From Quadrisphaera setariae (lineage in GTDB: Bacteria; Actinomycetota; Actinomycetes; Actinomycetales; Quadrisphaeraceae), in contig NZ_VKAC01000019.1 of assembly GCF_008041935.1 (NCBI RefSeq), positions 1-64,000 of the forward strand: a DNA stretch of 64,000 nucleotides. Direction: 5' to 3'. The translations under genes and the position numbers were made by a program. Positions 8,326-16,580 of this stretch are shown in pieces (the stretch's first letter is position 1; each line of letters opens with the position of its first letter). The notes under the pieces are model-generated. The model was not told the DNA's origin. It did not search any database and saw nothing but the letters and a program-made list of their open reading frames with translations.

Positions 8326-9072
8326 GTGGATCTCCAGCGGGACGAGGAGACGCCGAGGGCGCAGCGCCGGTACCGGTCACGTTGGGCCGCGCTCGCCGTC
8401 GTCGTCCTGGTCGTGGCGATCGGGGTGGTGGCGTTCGTCGCAGTGCCGCACCACCGGCCGTCCCTGCGCGCTGGGGAGGTGCACGGCGTGGACGTGAGCA
8501 ACCACCAGGGCGCGATCGACTGGCCCGCGGTGGCGGCTGACGGCATCGACTTCGCCTACGTCAAGGCCAGCGAGGGCGGCGACTTCACCGACGACCGGTT
8601 CTCCGAGAACTGGCGAGGGGCGCAGCAGGCCGGGCTGGAGCGTGGCGCCTACCACTTCTTCACCCTGTGCCGACCCGGCGCTGACCAGGCGGAGCACTTC
8701 CTGCGGACCGTCGCGCCGGAGGCGTCGGCGCTGCCGCCCGCGGTGGACCTGGAGCTGGCCGGCAACTGCGCCGCGCGGCCAGCGCGCGAGGCGGTCTACG
8801 CCGAACTCGACACCTTCCTGGCGGCCGTGGAGGCGGAGTGGGGACGCCCCGCGGTGCTGTACGTCGGCGAGGACTGGGGGGGCCAGTACCCGGTGCTCGA
8901 CCGCTCCGAGCGGCCCCGGTGGCTGGTGAGCTTCATCGGGCGGCCCGACCAGCGCTGGACGGTCTGGCAGTACGCCTGGTGGGGCCGGGTCGACGGCATG
9001 GACGGGCGGGTGGACCTCGACGTCGCCCGGCTCGCCGAGCTCACCGCCCCCGCAGGGATCCCTGCCGGATGA
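8326..9072 (+). CDS. GH25-family lysozyme, membrane-anchored or exported
   Basis: The 248-residue protein has an N-terminal hydrophobic segment (residues about 22-45, AALAVVVLVVAIGVVAFVAV) and then a full GH25 muramidase domain. Visible motifs are GVDVSNHQGAIDWP with the catalytic-site Asp, FAYVKASEGG with an active-site Glu, and PAVDLEL. It should cleave the MurNAc-GlcNAc bond of peptidoglycan outside the cell. A TAGCCT element at 8313-8318 lies exactly 7 nt before the GTG, so the mRNA is probably leaderless. Confidence 0.88.
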   Translation: MDLQRDEETPRAQRRYRSRWAALAVVVLVVAIGVVAFVAVPHHRPSLRAGEVHGVDVSNHQGAIDWPAVAADGIDFAYVKASEGGDFTDDRFSENWRGAQQAGLERGAYHFFTLCRPGADQAEHFLRTVAPEASALPPAVDLELAGNCAARPAREAVYAELDTFLAAVEAEWGRPAVLYVGEDWGGQYPVLDRSERPRWLVSFIGRPDQRWTVWQYAWWGRVDGMDGRVDLDVARLAELTAPAGIPAG

Positions 9073-9125
9073 GGGGCGCGTGCATCCACCGATGACTCCG
9101 GGCGCCGCGCGTGGTCTGCTCTGAC

Positions 9126-9686
9126 ATGGCCCGGCTCCGCTACTGGATCAACACCTCGCTCGACGGCTTCATCGCCGACGCCGAGGGCCGCTTCGACTGG
9201 ACCGAGCCCGACGCCGACCTCCACGCGTTCTTCAACGACCAGGAGCGCCAGCTCGGAACGCACCTCTACGGCCGCCGGTTGTTCGAGATGATGCGGTACT
9301 GGGAGACAGCGCTGGACATTCCCGACCGCCCCGAGGTCGAGGCCGAGTACGCGCACATCTGGCAGGCCGCCGACAAGGTCGTCTACTCCCGCACCCTCAC
9401 CGAGGTGGACACCGCACGCACCGAGCTGGCCGGCGGGTTCGACGTCGACGACGTGCGACGGCGCAAGGAGGAGGCGGAGCGCGACCTCAGCATCGGCGGT
9501 GCCGACCTCGCCGCCCAGGCGCTGCGGGCCGGGGTGGTCGACGAGGTCGGGCTGGTGGTGCACCCCGTGGTGGTGGGCGGCGGCACCCCCGCCCTGCCGG
9601 CGGGGCTGCGCCTGGACCTGGCGCTCCTGGAAGAGCGGCGACTGTCCGCGGGGGTCGTGCACCTGCGCTACCGGGTGCGCCGGTAG
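9126..9686 (+). CDS. RibD C-terminal / dihydrofolate-reductase-fold protein
   Basis: This 186-residue protein matches the DHFR-like reductases related to the RibD C-terminus: an opening strand (RLRYWINTSLDGFIAD), a YGRRLFEMM segment, SIGGADLAAQAL as the glycine-rich NADPH loop, and a VVHPVVVGGGTPAL strand near the end. Such proteins bind NADPH and have mostly unknown substrates. It overlaps the convergent small membrane-protein gene by 19 bp. A second member of the same superfamily lies at 59267-59920. Confidence 0.85.
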   Translation: MARLRYWINTSLDGFIADAEGRFDWTEPDADLHAFFNDQERQLGTHLYGRRLFEMMRYWETALDIPDRPEVEAEYAHIWQAADKVVYSRTLTEVDTARTELAGGFDVDDVRRRKEEAERDLSIGGADLAAQALRAGVVDEVGLVVHPVVVGGGTPALPAGLRLDLALLEERRLSAGVVHLRYRVRR

Positions 9687-9937
9687 CGCGCCCTGCTCCC
9701 CCAGTGGCGTCCTGCGAGCAGCGCCGCCAGCAGGAGGGCGAGCACCACCGCTGCGGCGCCGGTCGTCTGCTGCGCCGACAGGACCAGCGCGAACGGCGAC
9801 GCGACCGGCGCCCCGACGGGCACGGGGTCGTAGGAGCCGGAGTAGACCACCACCGTCTGCACCGGAGCGCCGGTGAGCAGCAGGAGGGCTCCTGCCAGGA
9901 CGAGACCCAGGGCGGCCCAGCCGACGATCCTCTGCAC
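9668..9937 (-). CDS. small two-TM membrane protein
   Basis: This 89-residue protein has a first hydrophobic segment (residues about 6-24) and a second one near residues 58-76, followed by a basic cytoplasmic tail. The loop between them (YSGSYDPVPVGAP) should be outside. The ATG is at 9937. Codon usage is fully genome-like. No family is recognised, though short proteins of this layout are common in actinomycetes. Confidence 0.6.
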   Translation of the reverse strand: MQRIVGWAALGLVLAGALLLLTGAPVQTVVVYSGSYDPVPVGAPVASPFALVLSAQQTTGAAAVVLALLLAALLAGRHWGSRARYRRTR

Positions 9938-10034
9938 CCGCAGAGCATGCCGGAGGCGTCGGCGCGCACTGCTCCGATCGGGTGAACTTCGAGATGCGAT
10001 GAACCGGGTCTTGTGCTGGTGCTCTGCACGCCCG

Positions 10035-10062
10035 TTCGACTGTCAGTGGTCGCGCCTAGCGT
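10035..10062 (+). promoter_or_regulatory. leaderless promoter of the DUF222 gene
   Basis: TTCGAC (10035-10040), a 16-bp spacer and TAGCGT (10057-10062) are followed by 7 nt and then ATG. The spacing implies that transcription begins at the start codon. Confidence 0.6.
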
Positions 10063-10069
10063 GATCACC

Positions 10070-11980
10070 ATGACCTGGACGGCCACCGAGACGCCCCACG
10101 AGGGCGACCTCGACGCCGCGGGTCTGGGCGGTGGCCCCGGGCCGGGCCGCGAGTGGGTGGCTGAGCCGCTGGCCCCCGGCGCGCTCGGCGCCACCCCCGC
10201 TTCCCGCAGCGGTGGGGGCGACGACGACGAACTGCGCGCGGACCTGCCACCGCTGCCGCTCACGGGCCCGCTCGCCGAGGCATTGACCGCCGCGCGGGCC
10301 GCCGCGGACGCCGCTGCTGCAGCCGCCTGCTACCTCGCCTCCGTGGGTGCCCAGCAGCGCGTGCAGGCGCTGCGCCAGGCCGCCCGCGCCAGGGACGTGC
10401 TCGACGCGACCCTGCTGCGCCTGACAGCCAGCTTCACCCCCGAGGACCTCGACGCGGTCGGGGCGACCTCGCCGACAGACCTCCTGCTGACCCACACCGG
10501 TGCCGACGAGCGCCGCGCCTCCAGCGAGGCCCGTCTCGCCACGGCGCTCACCGCTCCCGTCGGTCCGCTGCCGGGGCCGCCCGACCCGGCCGTCGACGAC
10601 GCCGTCCCTGCCTGCGGGGACGACGCCCCTGGGCGTTCCGCGGAGGAGGGCAGCGTGGCGCAGCTGGTCCGCGGCGAGGGCCTGGGCCGCGTCGGCGAGC
10701 AGCACGCCGCCGGGAACATGTCTACCGACATCGCGTCCCTGGCCCGCCGCACGCTCGAGTCCCTGCCACGGCGCATCCAGCGTGCCTTCGCCGCCGAGGC
10801 CGACCACCTGCTCGCCACCACGCTGCCCGGGCTGACGCACCCCCAGGCCAAGATCGCCTGCGAGGTGCTCGCGCACAAGCTCGACCCGTCCCGCGCGGAC
10901 CGCGGCTTCGACCCCGATGCCATCGACAAGCGCTACCTCCACTACACGGTCCACGACGACGGCACCGTCGACGTGCGCGCTCACCTCGACGCCGTCACCG
11001 GCGCGGAGCTCAAGGCGGCGATCGACCACTACGCCAGGCCCGAGCCCACCGTCCGCGCACCGATCGCCGACCAGCCCCTACCCGGCCTCAGCCAGCCCGA
11101 CGGCAGAGACAGCGGTGACAGCGGTGACAGCGGCCGCAGCGAGCAGGGCGCTGGTCGCGAGCGTCCGGGCGTCCCGGTGCGCGACGAGCGCACCGCCGCC
11201 CAGCGCCGCGCCGACGCGCTGGGCCTGCTCGCCCGCCTCGGACGCACCTCGGACGAGACGCGCGGCGGGGAGCCGCCGCGGATCATCATCACCGCCACCA
11301 CCGACCAGGTCATGGGCGTTCCCGGCGCAGGACGGGCCACCTGCGAGACGACCCGCCGGTCCCTCAGCACCACCCAGCTGCAGCACCTGGCCTGCTCCGC
11401 GCTGCTGCACACGGTGACGCTCTCCTGCCAGGGGCCGGATGCTGCTGCGCTCGCGCTGGGTCGCACCGTCCGCCTCTTCAGTCCCGCCCAGCGCCGCGCG
11501 ATGCTCGCTCGTGACGGCGGGTGCGTCATCCCCGGCTGCACCGCCCCACCCGGGTGGCTGGAGGCCCACCACACGCACGAGTGGTCCGCCGGCGGTCCCA
11601 CCGACGTGGAGGTCGGGGTGCTGCTGTGCGGTCGCCACCACGTGCTCGTCACGCTGGGGATCTGGGACGTGCGGATGGTCGACGGCGCACCTCGGGTGCG
11701 GCCGCCGGCCTCCATCGACCCCCTGCAGCGCTGGCTCCTCAACCCCCGCAGAGCCCTGGAGCACTCGACCGCCCAGCGCGCCGAACAACTGCTGCTGCCC
11801 GGCACCACCGCAGACGTCGGGAGCCTCCCCAGCGCACCGATGGGTCGAGGAGCACCTCCACCGACAGCCCCACCAGTGGACACCGGGCCTGATGACGTTC
11901 ATGACGGAGGTCCAGACGCCGGGCCCGATGACCGTCCGATCCCTGACATCGACTCATCGCGCGGCACGTGCGGCTGCTGA
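10070..11980 (+). CDS. DUF222 / HNH endonuclease-domain protein (13E12 type)
   Basis: The 636-residue protein has the DUF222 region in its N-terminal two thirds and a C-terminal HNH domain with a zinc-type arrangement (CVIPGCTAPP, then EAHHTHEWSAGG and LLCGRHH). These 13E12-repeat proteins are abundant in actinomycetes, often in many copies. They are presumed nucleases and their biological role is unknown. ATG 10070 fits a leaderless promoter; GTG 10061 is the alternative. A 9-bp repeat (11108-11134) gives an Asp-Ser-Gly run in the variable linker. A related but broken gene lies at 61594-64000. Confidence 0.88.
   Translation: MTWTATETPHEGDLDAAGLGGGPGPGREWVAEPLAPGALGATPASRSGGGDDDELRADLPPLPLTGPLAEALTAARAAADAAAAAACYLASVGAQQRVQALRQAARARDVLDATLLRLTASFTPEDLDAVGATSPTDLLLTHTGADERRASSEARLATALTAPVGPLPGPPDPAVDDAVPACGDDAPGRSAEEGSVAQLVRGEGLGRVGEQHAAGNMSTDIASLARRTLESLPRRIQRAFAAEADHLLATTLPGLTHPQAKIACEVLAHKLDPSRADRGFDPDAIDKRYLHYTVHDDGTVDVRAHLDAVTGAELKAAIDHYARPEPTVRAPIADQPLPGLSQPDGRDSGDSGDSGRSEQGAGRERPGVPVRDERTAAQRRADALGLLARLGRTSDETRGGEPPRIIITATTDQVMGVPGAGRATCETTRRSLSTTQLQHLACSALLHTVTLSCQGPDAAALALGRTVRLFSPAQRRAMLARDGGCVIPGCTAPPGWLEAHHTHEWSAGGPTDVEVGVLLCGRHHVLVTLGIWDVRMVDGAPRVRPPASIDPLQRWLLNPRRALEHSTAQRAEQLLLPGTTADVGSLPSAPMGRGAPPPTAPPVDTGPDDVHDGGPDAGPDDRPIPDIDSSRGTCGC
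11108..11134 (+). repeat. 9-bp tandem repeat in the DUF222 gene linker
   Basis: Three copies of GACAGCGGT (last base of the third copy changed to C) stay in frame and encode Asp-Ser-Gly repeats in the linker before the HNH region. Confidence 0.85.
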
Positions 11981-12152
11981 CGCGAGGACGCCCCCGTCCT
12001 CGCGCTGCTGAGCCACGCGTGTCTCGTGCACGCCCACCAGCGGGGTGATGCCGCAGACCGCACACTGACCGAAAGCGCCCACCGACGGCCCGACGAGACC
12101 TAGCGTGATCTGCCTGGGCCCCATCCCGCCCGGCGTGGAGCGCGGAGGTCCG

Positions 12153-12944
12153 GTGGCTGGTCAGGTGTCCGAGGAGTCCGAGCGGTCCGAGCGCACCGCG
12201 GCGACCCAGGCCGCTGCCACCGAGCGCCGCGCGGGCCGTCCGCGCCGGCGCAACCGCCGCATCCGGCGACTGGTCACCGCGGTGAAGGAGGGGTTCGTGG
12301 TGGTGGCGTCAGCGCTGGCGCTGGCGCTGCTGGTGAAGACGCTGCTCCTGCAGGCCTTCTCCATCCCCTCCGAGTCGATGGAGGCCGCGCTGGTGGAGGG
12401 TGACCGCATCCTCGTCAGCAAGCTCACCCCCGAGGTCGTTCACGTCCAGCGGGGCGACGTCGTCGTCTTCGCCGACCCGGGCGGGTGGCTGGACGACGAG
12501 CCCGCACCCGAACGGGGTCCGGTCAGCGGAGCCGCCGCGCAGGCGCTGACGTTCGTCGGGCTGCTCCCCCAGGGGTCGGGGCACCTCGTGAAGCGGGTGA
12601 TCGGGCTCCCCGGCGACACCGTGGCCTGCTGCGACCAGCTGGGCCGCACCACCGTCAACGGCGCCCCGCTCGACGAGGACTTCCTCGCTCCGGGCGCGGT
12701 CCCCAGCGAGTTCCCGTTCTCCGTCACGGTGCCGGCCGGATCCCTGTGGGTCGAGGGCGACAACCGGCAGCACTCGAAGGACTCCCGCCGGCACCAGGAC
12801 GCACCCGGTGGAGGGGTGGTGCCGGTCGACGACGTCGTGGGGCGAGCGGTGGTCATCGCGTGGCCCCTCGACCGCGCCACCTGGCTGTCACGGCACAGCG
12901 AGGCCTTCGCCGGTGTGCCGCAGCCACCTGCCTCGGCACCGTGA
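12153..12944 (+). CDS. lepB: signal peptidase I
   Basis: The 263-residue protein has one N-terminal transmembrane anchor (FVVVASALALALLVKTLLLQ) and the S26A boxes: PSESME with the catalytic Ser, LVKRVIGLPGDTV with the catalytic Lys, and the C-terminal box EGDNRQHSKDSR. It removes signal peptides from exported proteins on the outer face of the membrane. GTG 12153 is chosen because GGAGG sits 5-6 nt upstream; the frame is open further upstream. TAGCGT at 12101-12106 is a plausible -10 element, so a leader of about 40 nt is expected. Confidence 0.92.
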   Translation: MAGQVSEESERSERTAATQAAATERRAGRPRRRNRRIRRLVTAVKEGFVVVASALALALLVKTLLLQAFSIPSESMEAALVEGDRILVSKLTPEVVHVQRGDVVVFADPGGWLDDEPAPERGPVSGAAAQALTFVGLLPQGSGHLVKRVIGLPGDTVACCDQLGRTTVNGAPLDEDFLAPGAVPSEFPFSVTVPAGSLWVEGDNRQHSKDSRRHQDAPGGGVVPVDDVVGRAVVIAWPLDRATWLSRHSEAFAGVPQPPASAP

Positions 12945-12970
12945 GGGCGGCCTGCGCACGGCGTTCATGA

Positions 12971-14200
12971 TCACGGACGGGTGAGGACGACGTCGTCGAC
13001 GGCGACCTCGGCGACAGCAGCGGCCAGCCGGTCGACCGCCTGAGCGGGCACCCCGGCGAGGTTGATGCGCCCACCCGGCATGCCGTGCACACCGTGCTCG
13101 ACGCGCAGCAGCTCCATCTGCGACGGTGCCAGCGGCAGCTGGAGGAACATGCCGCGCTGCCCGCTGACCACCTCCGCGACGCACCCGGCTCCGCGCGAGC
13201 GCAGCCCGGCCACCAGCACCTCCCGCAGCCGGGTCAGCCGGGTCTGCGCGCCGTCGAGCTCGGCGCGCCACAGGGCGCGCAGGTCGTCGTCGTCGAGGAC
13301 CTCGACCACCAGCTCGGCGCCGTGCCCGGGCGGCTGGGAGTACAGCGACCGCGCGCTCGACTCCAGCACGGACCGCGCCGCAGCCGCGCCCGCTGCGCCA
13401 CCGGCACCACCGGCACCGGGACCGCCGACGACGACGGCGCAGCCCGTCCGCTCGCTGTACAGCCCGAACGCCTTCGAGGCGCTGACGGCCACCAGCACCT
13501 CCGGCAGGCGGTCGACCAGCAGCCGCAGGCCGGCGAGGTCGGCGTCGAGGCCGTCACCCAGGCCGTAGTAGGCCATGTCGACGAAGGGCGTCACGCCCGC
13601 CTCCAGGCACGCCGTGGCGAGCGCGTCCCACAGGTCCAGCGACATCGACGTGCCGGTCGGGTTGTGGCAGCAGCCCTGCACCAGGTAGACGTCGCCCGGG
13701 TGCGAGGCGCGCACGGCCGCGAGCAGACCCGCCTCGTCGAGGGCGCCGTCCGGCGTGGTCCACGGGTGCGTCACCACGTCGAGCCCCGCACCGCGCAGCA
13801 GCGGCACGTGGTTGACGTAGGCGGGCACGCCGAGCACCACGCGTCGGGTCGGACTGGCAGCCGCCACGAGCTCGGCGAGGAGCCGCAGCGCCCCGGTGCC
13901 CGCGACCGTCTGCACGGTGGTGGCGCGCGCCACGCGCTCCGGAGCGCCGAGCAGCAGCGAGGTCATCGCGGCGTTGAAGCGGCCGTTCCCGGCCAGTCCC
14001 TGGTAGGCCTTGGAGCTGCGCCTGGCGGCGAGACGGTCGGTGGCGCGGGCGACGGCCTCCATGACGGGGACGCGGCCGTCGTCGTCCCGGTAGACGCCGA
14101 CCGTGAGGTCGAGCGCTCCGGGGCGCCGGTCAGCGGCGGCCCGCGCGACCAGCGACCAGACCGGGTCGGGCGGGGACGGGCGCAGCTGGGAGAGGAGCAT
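12971..14200 (-). CDS. class I/II (aspartate/aromatic-type) aminotransferase
   Basis: This PLP-dependent fold-type I enzyme of 409 residues has the aspartate/aromatic aminotransferase layout: LTVGVYRDDDGRVPV near the N-terminus, QGCCHNPTGTSM for cofactor contact, FVDMAYYGLGDG, and SASKAFGLYSERTG with the Schiff-base Lys. The substrate is likely aspartate or an aromatic amino acid. The ATG at 14200 has GGAGGT 6-7 nt upstream. Its first 71 bases overlap the 3' end of the EamA exporter gene on the same strand, implying co-transcription. Together with the divergent Lrp/AsnC regulator the context is amino-acid metabolism and export. Confidence 0.88.
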   Translation of the reverse strand: MLLSQLRPSPPDPVWSLVARAAADRRPGALDLTVGVYRDDDGRVPVMEAVARATDRLAARRSSKAYQGLAGNGRFNAAMTSLLLGAPERVARATTVQTVAGTGALRLLAELVAAASPTRRVVLGVPAYVNHVPLLRGAGLDVVTHPWTTPDGALDEAGLLAAVRASHPGDVYLVQGCCHNPTGTSMSLDLWDALATACLEAGVTPFVDMAYYGLGDGLDADLAGLRLLVDRLPEVLVAVSASKAFGLYSERTGCAVVVGGPGAGGAGGAAGAAAARSVLESSARSLYSQPPGHGAELVVEVLDDDDLRALWRAELDGAQTRLTRLREVLVAGLRSRGAGCVAEVVSGQRGMFLQLPLAPSQMELLRVEHGVHGMPGGRINLAGVPAQAVDRLAAAVAEVAVDDVVLTRP

Positions 14201-15155
14201 CGACGACCTCCGGTGGCTCGGGGTTGACATGGCTGGCGGGGCGTGCCGGGGTGGCTGGGCGAGCAGGACGGGCGTGGAAGGCCAGGACCCCGGCGACCAC
14301 CAGCACCCCACCGACCAGCACGAGGGCGTCGACGCGCTCCCCCAGCAGCGGCGCGGCGCTCACAGCGACGAGGACGGGGCTGAGGGCGCCGAGCGTCGCC
14401 GCGCGCGGGGCGCCGAGCTCGCGGATCGCGACGGCGTAGGCCAGTCCGGCGAGGACGCCGACCCCCAGGCCCTGCACCAGCGCGAAGACCAGCAGCGTGC
14501 CGTCCACCGGAGCGCCGCGGTGGAGCTGCGACGGCAGCAGGCCGGTGGTGACGGCCAGCAGGGTGAGCGCGAACGACGGCAGGCACACCGCCACGGCCGC
14601 TGCGACCGGGTCGACCCGGGTGGCGCGCAGCCCCAGCGTGTACACGCTCCACACGAGCCCCGCGGCGAGGAGCACCGCCGTCCCCACCGCGTGCCCGCCG
14701 GCGCCCGGCGCCAGCAGGTCCGTCCCCGCGATGACGGCGATGCCGACGACGACGCCCGCGAGCGCGAGCAGCTGCCGGCGGCTCGGGCGCGTCTGCCACA
14801 GGAGGGCGGCGAGCGCGGTGACGAACAGCGGGACGGACCCGGGCACCACGAGACCGGTGAGCGTCGCCGACGACAGCGCTCCACCAGCTGCGCAGAGGAG
14901 GAAGAAGGGCAGCCCGGCGCCGACGGCGAGGGCGGCGAGCACGGCGGGGCGCTCGCCGCGCAGACGCCGCAGCGACCTCGGCAGCCACGGCGCGAGGACG
15001 AGCAGGGGCACCCCGAAGCGGAGCAGGGCGACGTCGGCGGGGGTCCAGGCGGAGGTGGCGATGGCGCGGACGCTGAGCGCGAAGGAGGCCCAGACGAGCA
15101 CGGTGAGCGCCATCGCGAGGAGACCGGTGCCCAGCCGCGTCGGGAGGGAGCGCAT
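14130..15155 (-). CDS. EamA/DMT-family exporter
   Basis: This 341-residue integral membrane protein has about ten predicted transmembrane helices in two EamA repeats (for example ALTVLVWASFALSVRAIA and AAVLLAAGLVWSVYTLGL). EamA proteins export amino acids or other small metabolites. The gene is divergent from an Lrp/AsnC regulator and overlaps the downstream aminotransferase gene by 71 bp in another frame. The Ala/Pro/Arg-rich C-terminal tail beyond residue 300 is encoded in the overlap and looks dispensable. Export of an amino acid under Lrp control is the best guess. Confidence 0.88.
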   Translation of the reverse strand: MRSLPTRLGTGLLAMALTVLVWASFALSVRAIATSAWTPADVALLRFGVPLLVLAPWLPRSLRRLRGERPAVLAALAVGAGLPFFLLCAAGGALSSATLTGLVVPGSVPLFVTALAALLWQTRPSRRQLLALAGVVVGIAVIAGTDLLAPGAGGHAVGTAVLLAAGLVWSVYTLGLRATRVDPVAAAVAVCLPSFALTLLAVTTGLLPSQLHRGAPVDGTLLVFALVQGLGVGVLAGLAYAVAIRELGAPRAATLGALSPVLVAVSAAPLLGERVDALVLVGGVLVVAGVLAFHARPARPATPARPASHVNPEPPEVVDAPLPAAPVPARPGLVAGRAGRR

Positions 15156-15220
15156 GCCACGACGCTAGCCAGAACGGGTCAGCAGCCGATTGCGTCTTCT
15201 GCCGCGTGTCTGCAGGTCCG

Positions 15221-15235
15221 TGGCAGGATCTGCCA
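15221..15235. promoter_or_regulatory. perfect inverted repeat, probable Lrp/AsnC site
   Basis: TGGCAG-GAT-CTGCCA lies 3 bp upstream of the GTG of the Lrp gene and overlaps a possible -10 element CAGGAT. Autoregulation by the adjacent Lrp/AsnC protein is the simplest explanation. Confidence 0.55.
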
Positions 15236-15238
15236 GCT

Positions 15239-15694
15239 GTGGACGACATCGACAAGCACATCCTCCACGAGCTGCAGGTGGACGGCAGGCTGTCCAACCA
15301 GGAGCTCGCCGACCGCGTGGGCCTGTCGCCGTCGCCCTGCCTGCGACGGGTGCGCCTGCTGGAGCAGCGCGGGCTCATCACCGGGTACACCGCCGTGGTG
15401 TCCGGGCGTGAGGTCGGGCTCCCGATCACCGCGTTCGTGAGGCTGCGGCTGGTCTCGCACGCCCCGGAGGGCGTGACGGTGTTCGAGGAGCGGGTGCGGG
15501 GGCTGGCGCACGTCATCGAGGCGTACCTGCTGGCCGGAGACCACGACTACCTGCTCAAGGTGGCGGTGGCCAGCTTCGAGGCCTACGAGCAGTTCGTGCG
15601 CACCCAGCTGCGGGCGATCCCCGGCGTGGAGTCCATCGAGACGACCTTCGCCTACGGCACGACCAAGCCTCCGAGCCCGCTGCCGCTCGGCTGA
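15239..15694 (+). CDS. Lrp/AsnC-family transcriptional regulator
   Basis: The 151-residue protein starts with the AsnC-type helix-turn-helix (DDIDKHILHELQVDGR, then ELADRVGLSPSPCLRRV) and continues with an RAM ligand-binding domain (VIEAYLLAGDHDYLLKV). It should bind an amino acid and control the divergent EamA exporter and aminotransferase. A perfect inverted repeat abuts the GTG start. No Shine-Dalgarno sequence is seen, consistent with a leaderless message. Confidence 0.9.
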   Translation: MDDIDKHILHELQVDGRLSNQELADRVGLSPSPCLRRVRLLEQRGLITGYTAVVSGREVGLPITAFVRLRLVSHAPEGVTVFEERVRGLAHVIEAYLLAGDHDYLLKVAVASFEAYEQFVRTQLRAIPGVESIETTFAYGTTKPPSPLPLG

Positions 15695-15738
15695 CGCGGC
15701 GGGCCCGGCCGGCTCCCCGGACGCGCCAGGATCGGGGG

Positions 15739-16281
15739 GTGACCCGTCCCACCCGTTCCTCCACCTCCGCCAGCCGGGCCTCCGGCGTCGACCTCGAGCG
15801 CGTGCGCAGCCGCGTCAGCGCGTACGTCTACGGCAACGTGCTGGTGCTCGCCGCCGTGGTGGGCTGCTCCCCGGAGTACGTGCACGACGGGTCCGCCGTC
15901 GTCGTCGTCCTGGCGACGACGGTCACCACGTACCTCGCGCACGTGGTCGCGCACCGGACCGGTGGGGGCGTCGGCCGCCATCGCGAGGAGGCTGAGCTGC
16001 ACCTGCGGGCGGAGCTGCGCGACGCCACACCGATCGTGACCTCGGGGGTGCTGCCGGCGCTGGTGCTGCTGGTCTCAGCCCTGGCGGGGTGGAGGGAGAC
16101 GCCGGCGGCGCTCGCCCAGCTGGTGGCGGCCCTGGTGCCCGTGGTGCGGCTCGCGGCGACAGGGTCCGTGACCAGCAGGCACGTGCCCGGCGGCTCCTCG
16201 CGCGGGGCGTTCTGGAGCGCGGTCGGGCTGGCGGCGGCGGGGACGGTCATCGCCGCCGTCAAGGTGTCACTGACCCACTGA
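15739..16281 (+). CDS. four-TM membrane protein of unknown function
   Basis: The 180-residue protein has four hydrophobic segments (around residues 30-45, 53-70, 98-117 and 155-175) and a His/Arg-rich cytoplasmic loop (AHRTGGGVGRHREEAELHLR) after the second. The GTG at 15739 follows CAGGAT by 6 nt, so it may be leaderless. No functional motif is recognised. It runs in the same direction as the Lrp gene. Confidence 0.6.
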   Translation: MTRPTRSSTSASRASGVDLERVRSRVSAYVYGNVLVLAAVVGCSPEYVHDGSAVVVVLATTVTTYLAHVVAHRTGGGVGRHREEAELHLRAELRDATPIVTSGVLPALVLLVSALAGWRETPAALAQLVAALVPVVRLAATGSVTSRHVPGGSSRGAFWSAVGLAAAGTVIAAVKVSLTH

Positions 16282-16479
16282 CCCGCTGGCCGCGCAGGCG
16301 GGGGTCGCGTCCGGGGTCGTCGGTGGGGGTGCGTCCGCCCGTGGCGGCTCGTGCGCCGGACGAGCCACCGGAGGGCGCAGGAGCGCCTGCTCCGCCACCA
16401 CCAGCAGCGCGATGAGCAGCGCCATGCCCACCACGGCCGCGGCGACGAGCTCGAGCGCCGTCTCGACGTCCGTGGTCAC
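16267..16479 (-). CDS. small single-TM protein
   Basis: This 70-residue protein has one N-terminal hydrophobic helix (ALELVAAAVVGMALLIALLV) and a proline-rich tail. GTG 16479 is preceded by GGAGGT at a spacing of about 5 nt. The 3' end overlaps the convergent membrane-protein gene by 15 bp. The function is unknown. Confidence 0.5.
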   Translation of the reverse strand: MTTDVETALELVAAAVVGMALLIALLVVAEQALLRPPVARPAHEPPRADAPPPTTPDATPACAASGSVGQ

Positions 16480-16580
16480 CGGCCACCTCCTACGTCCTGT
16501 GTCGTAGCCGGTAGCGACTCTCCGGGGGCGCGCCGGTGATCGCATCCCGAGAGCGGCAGGTCAGCCCTAGTGTGCGCGAG

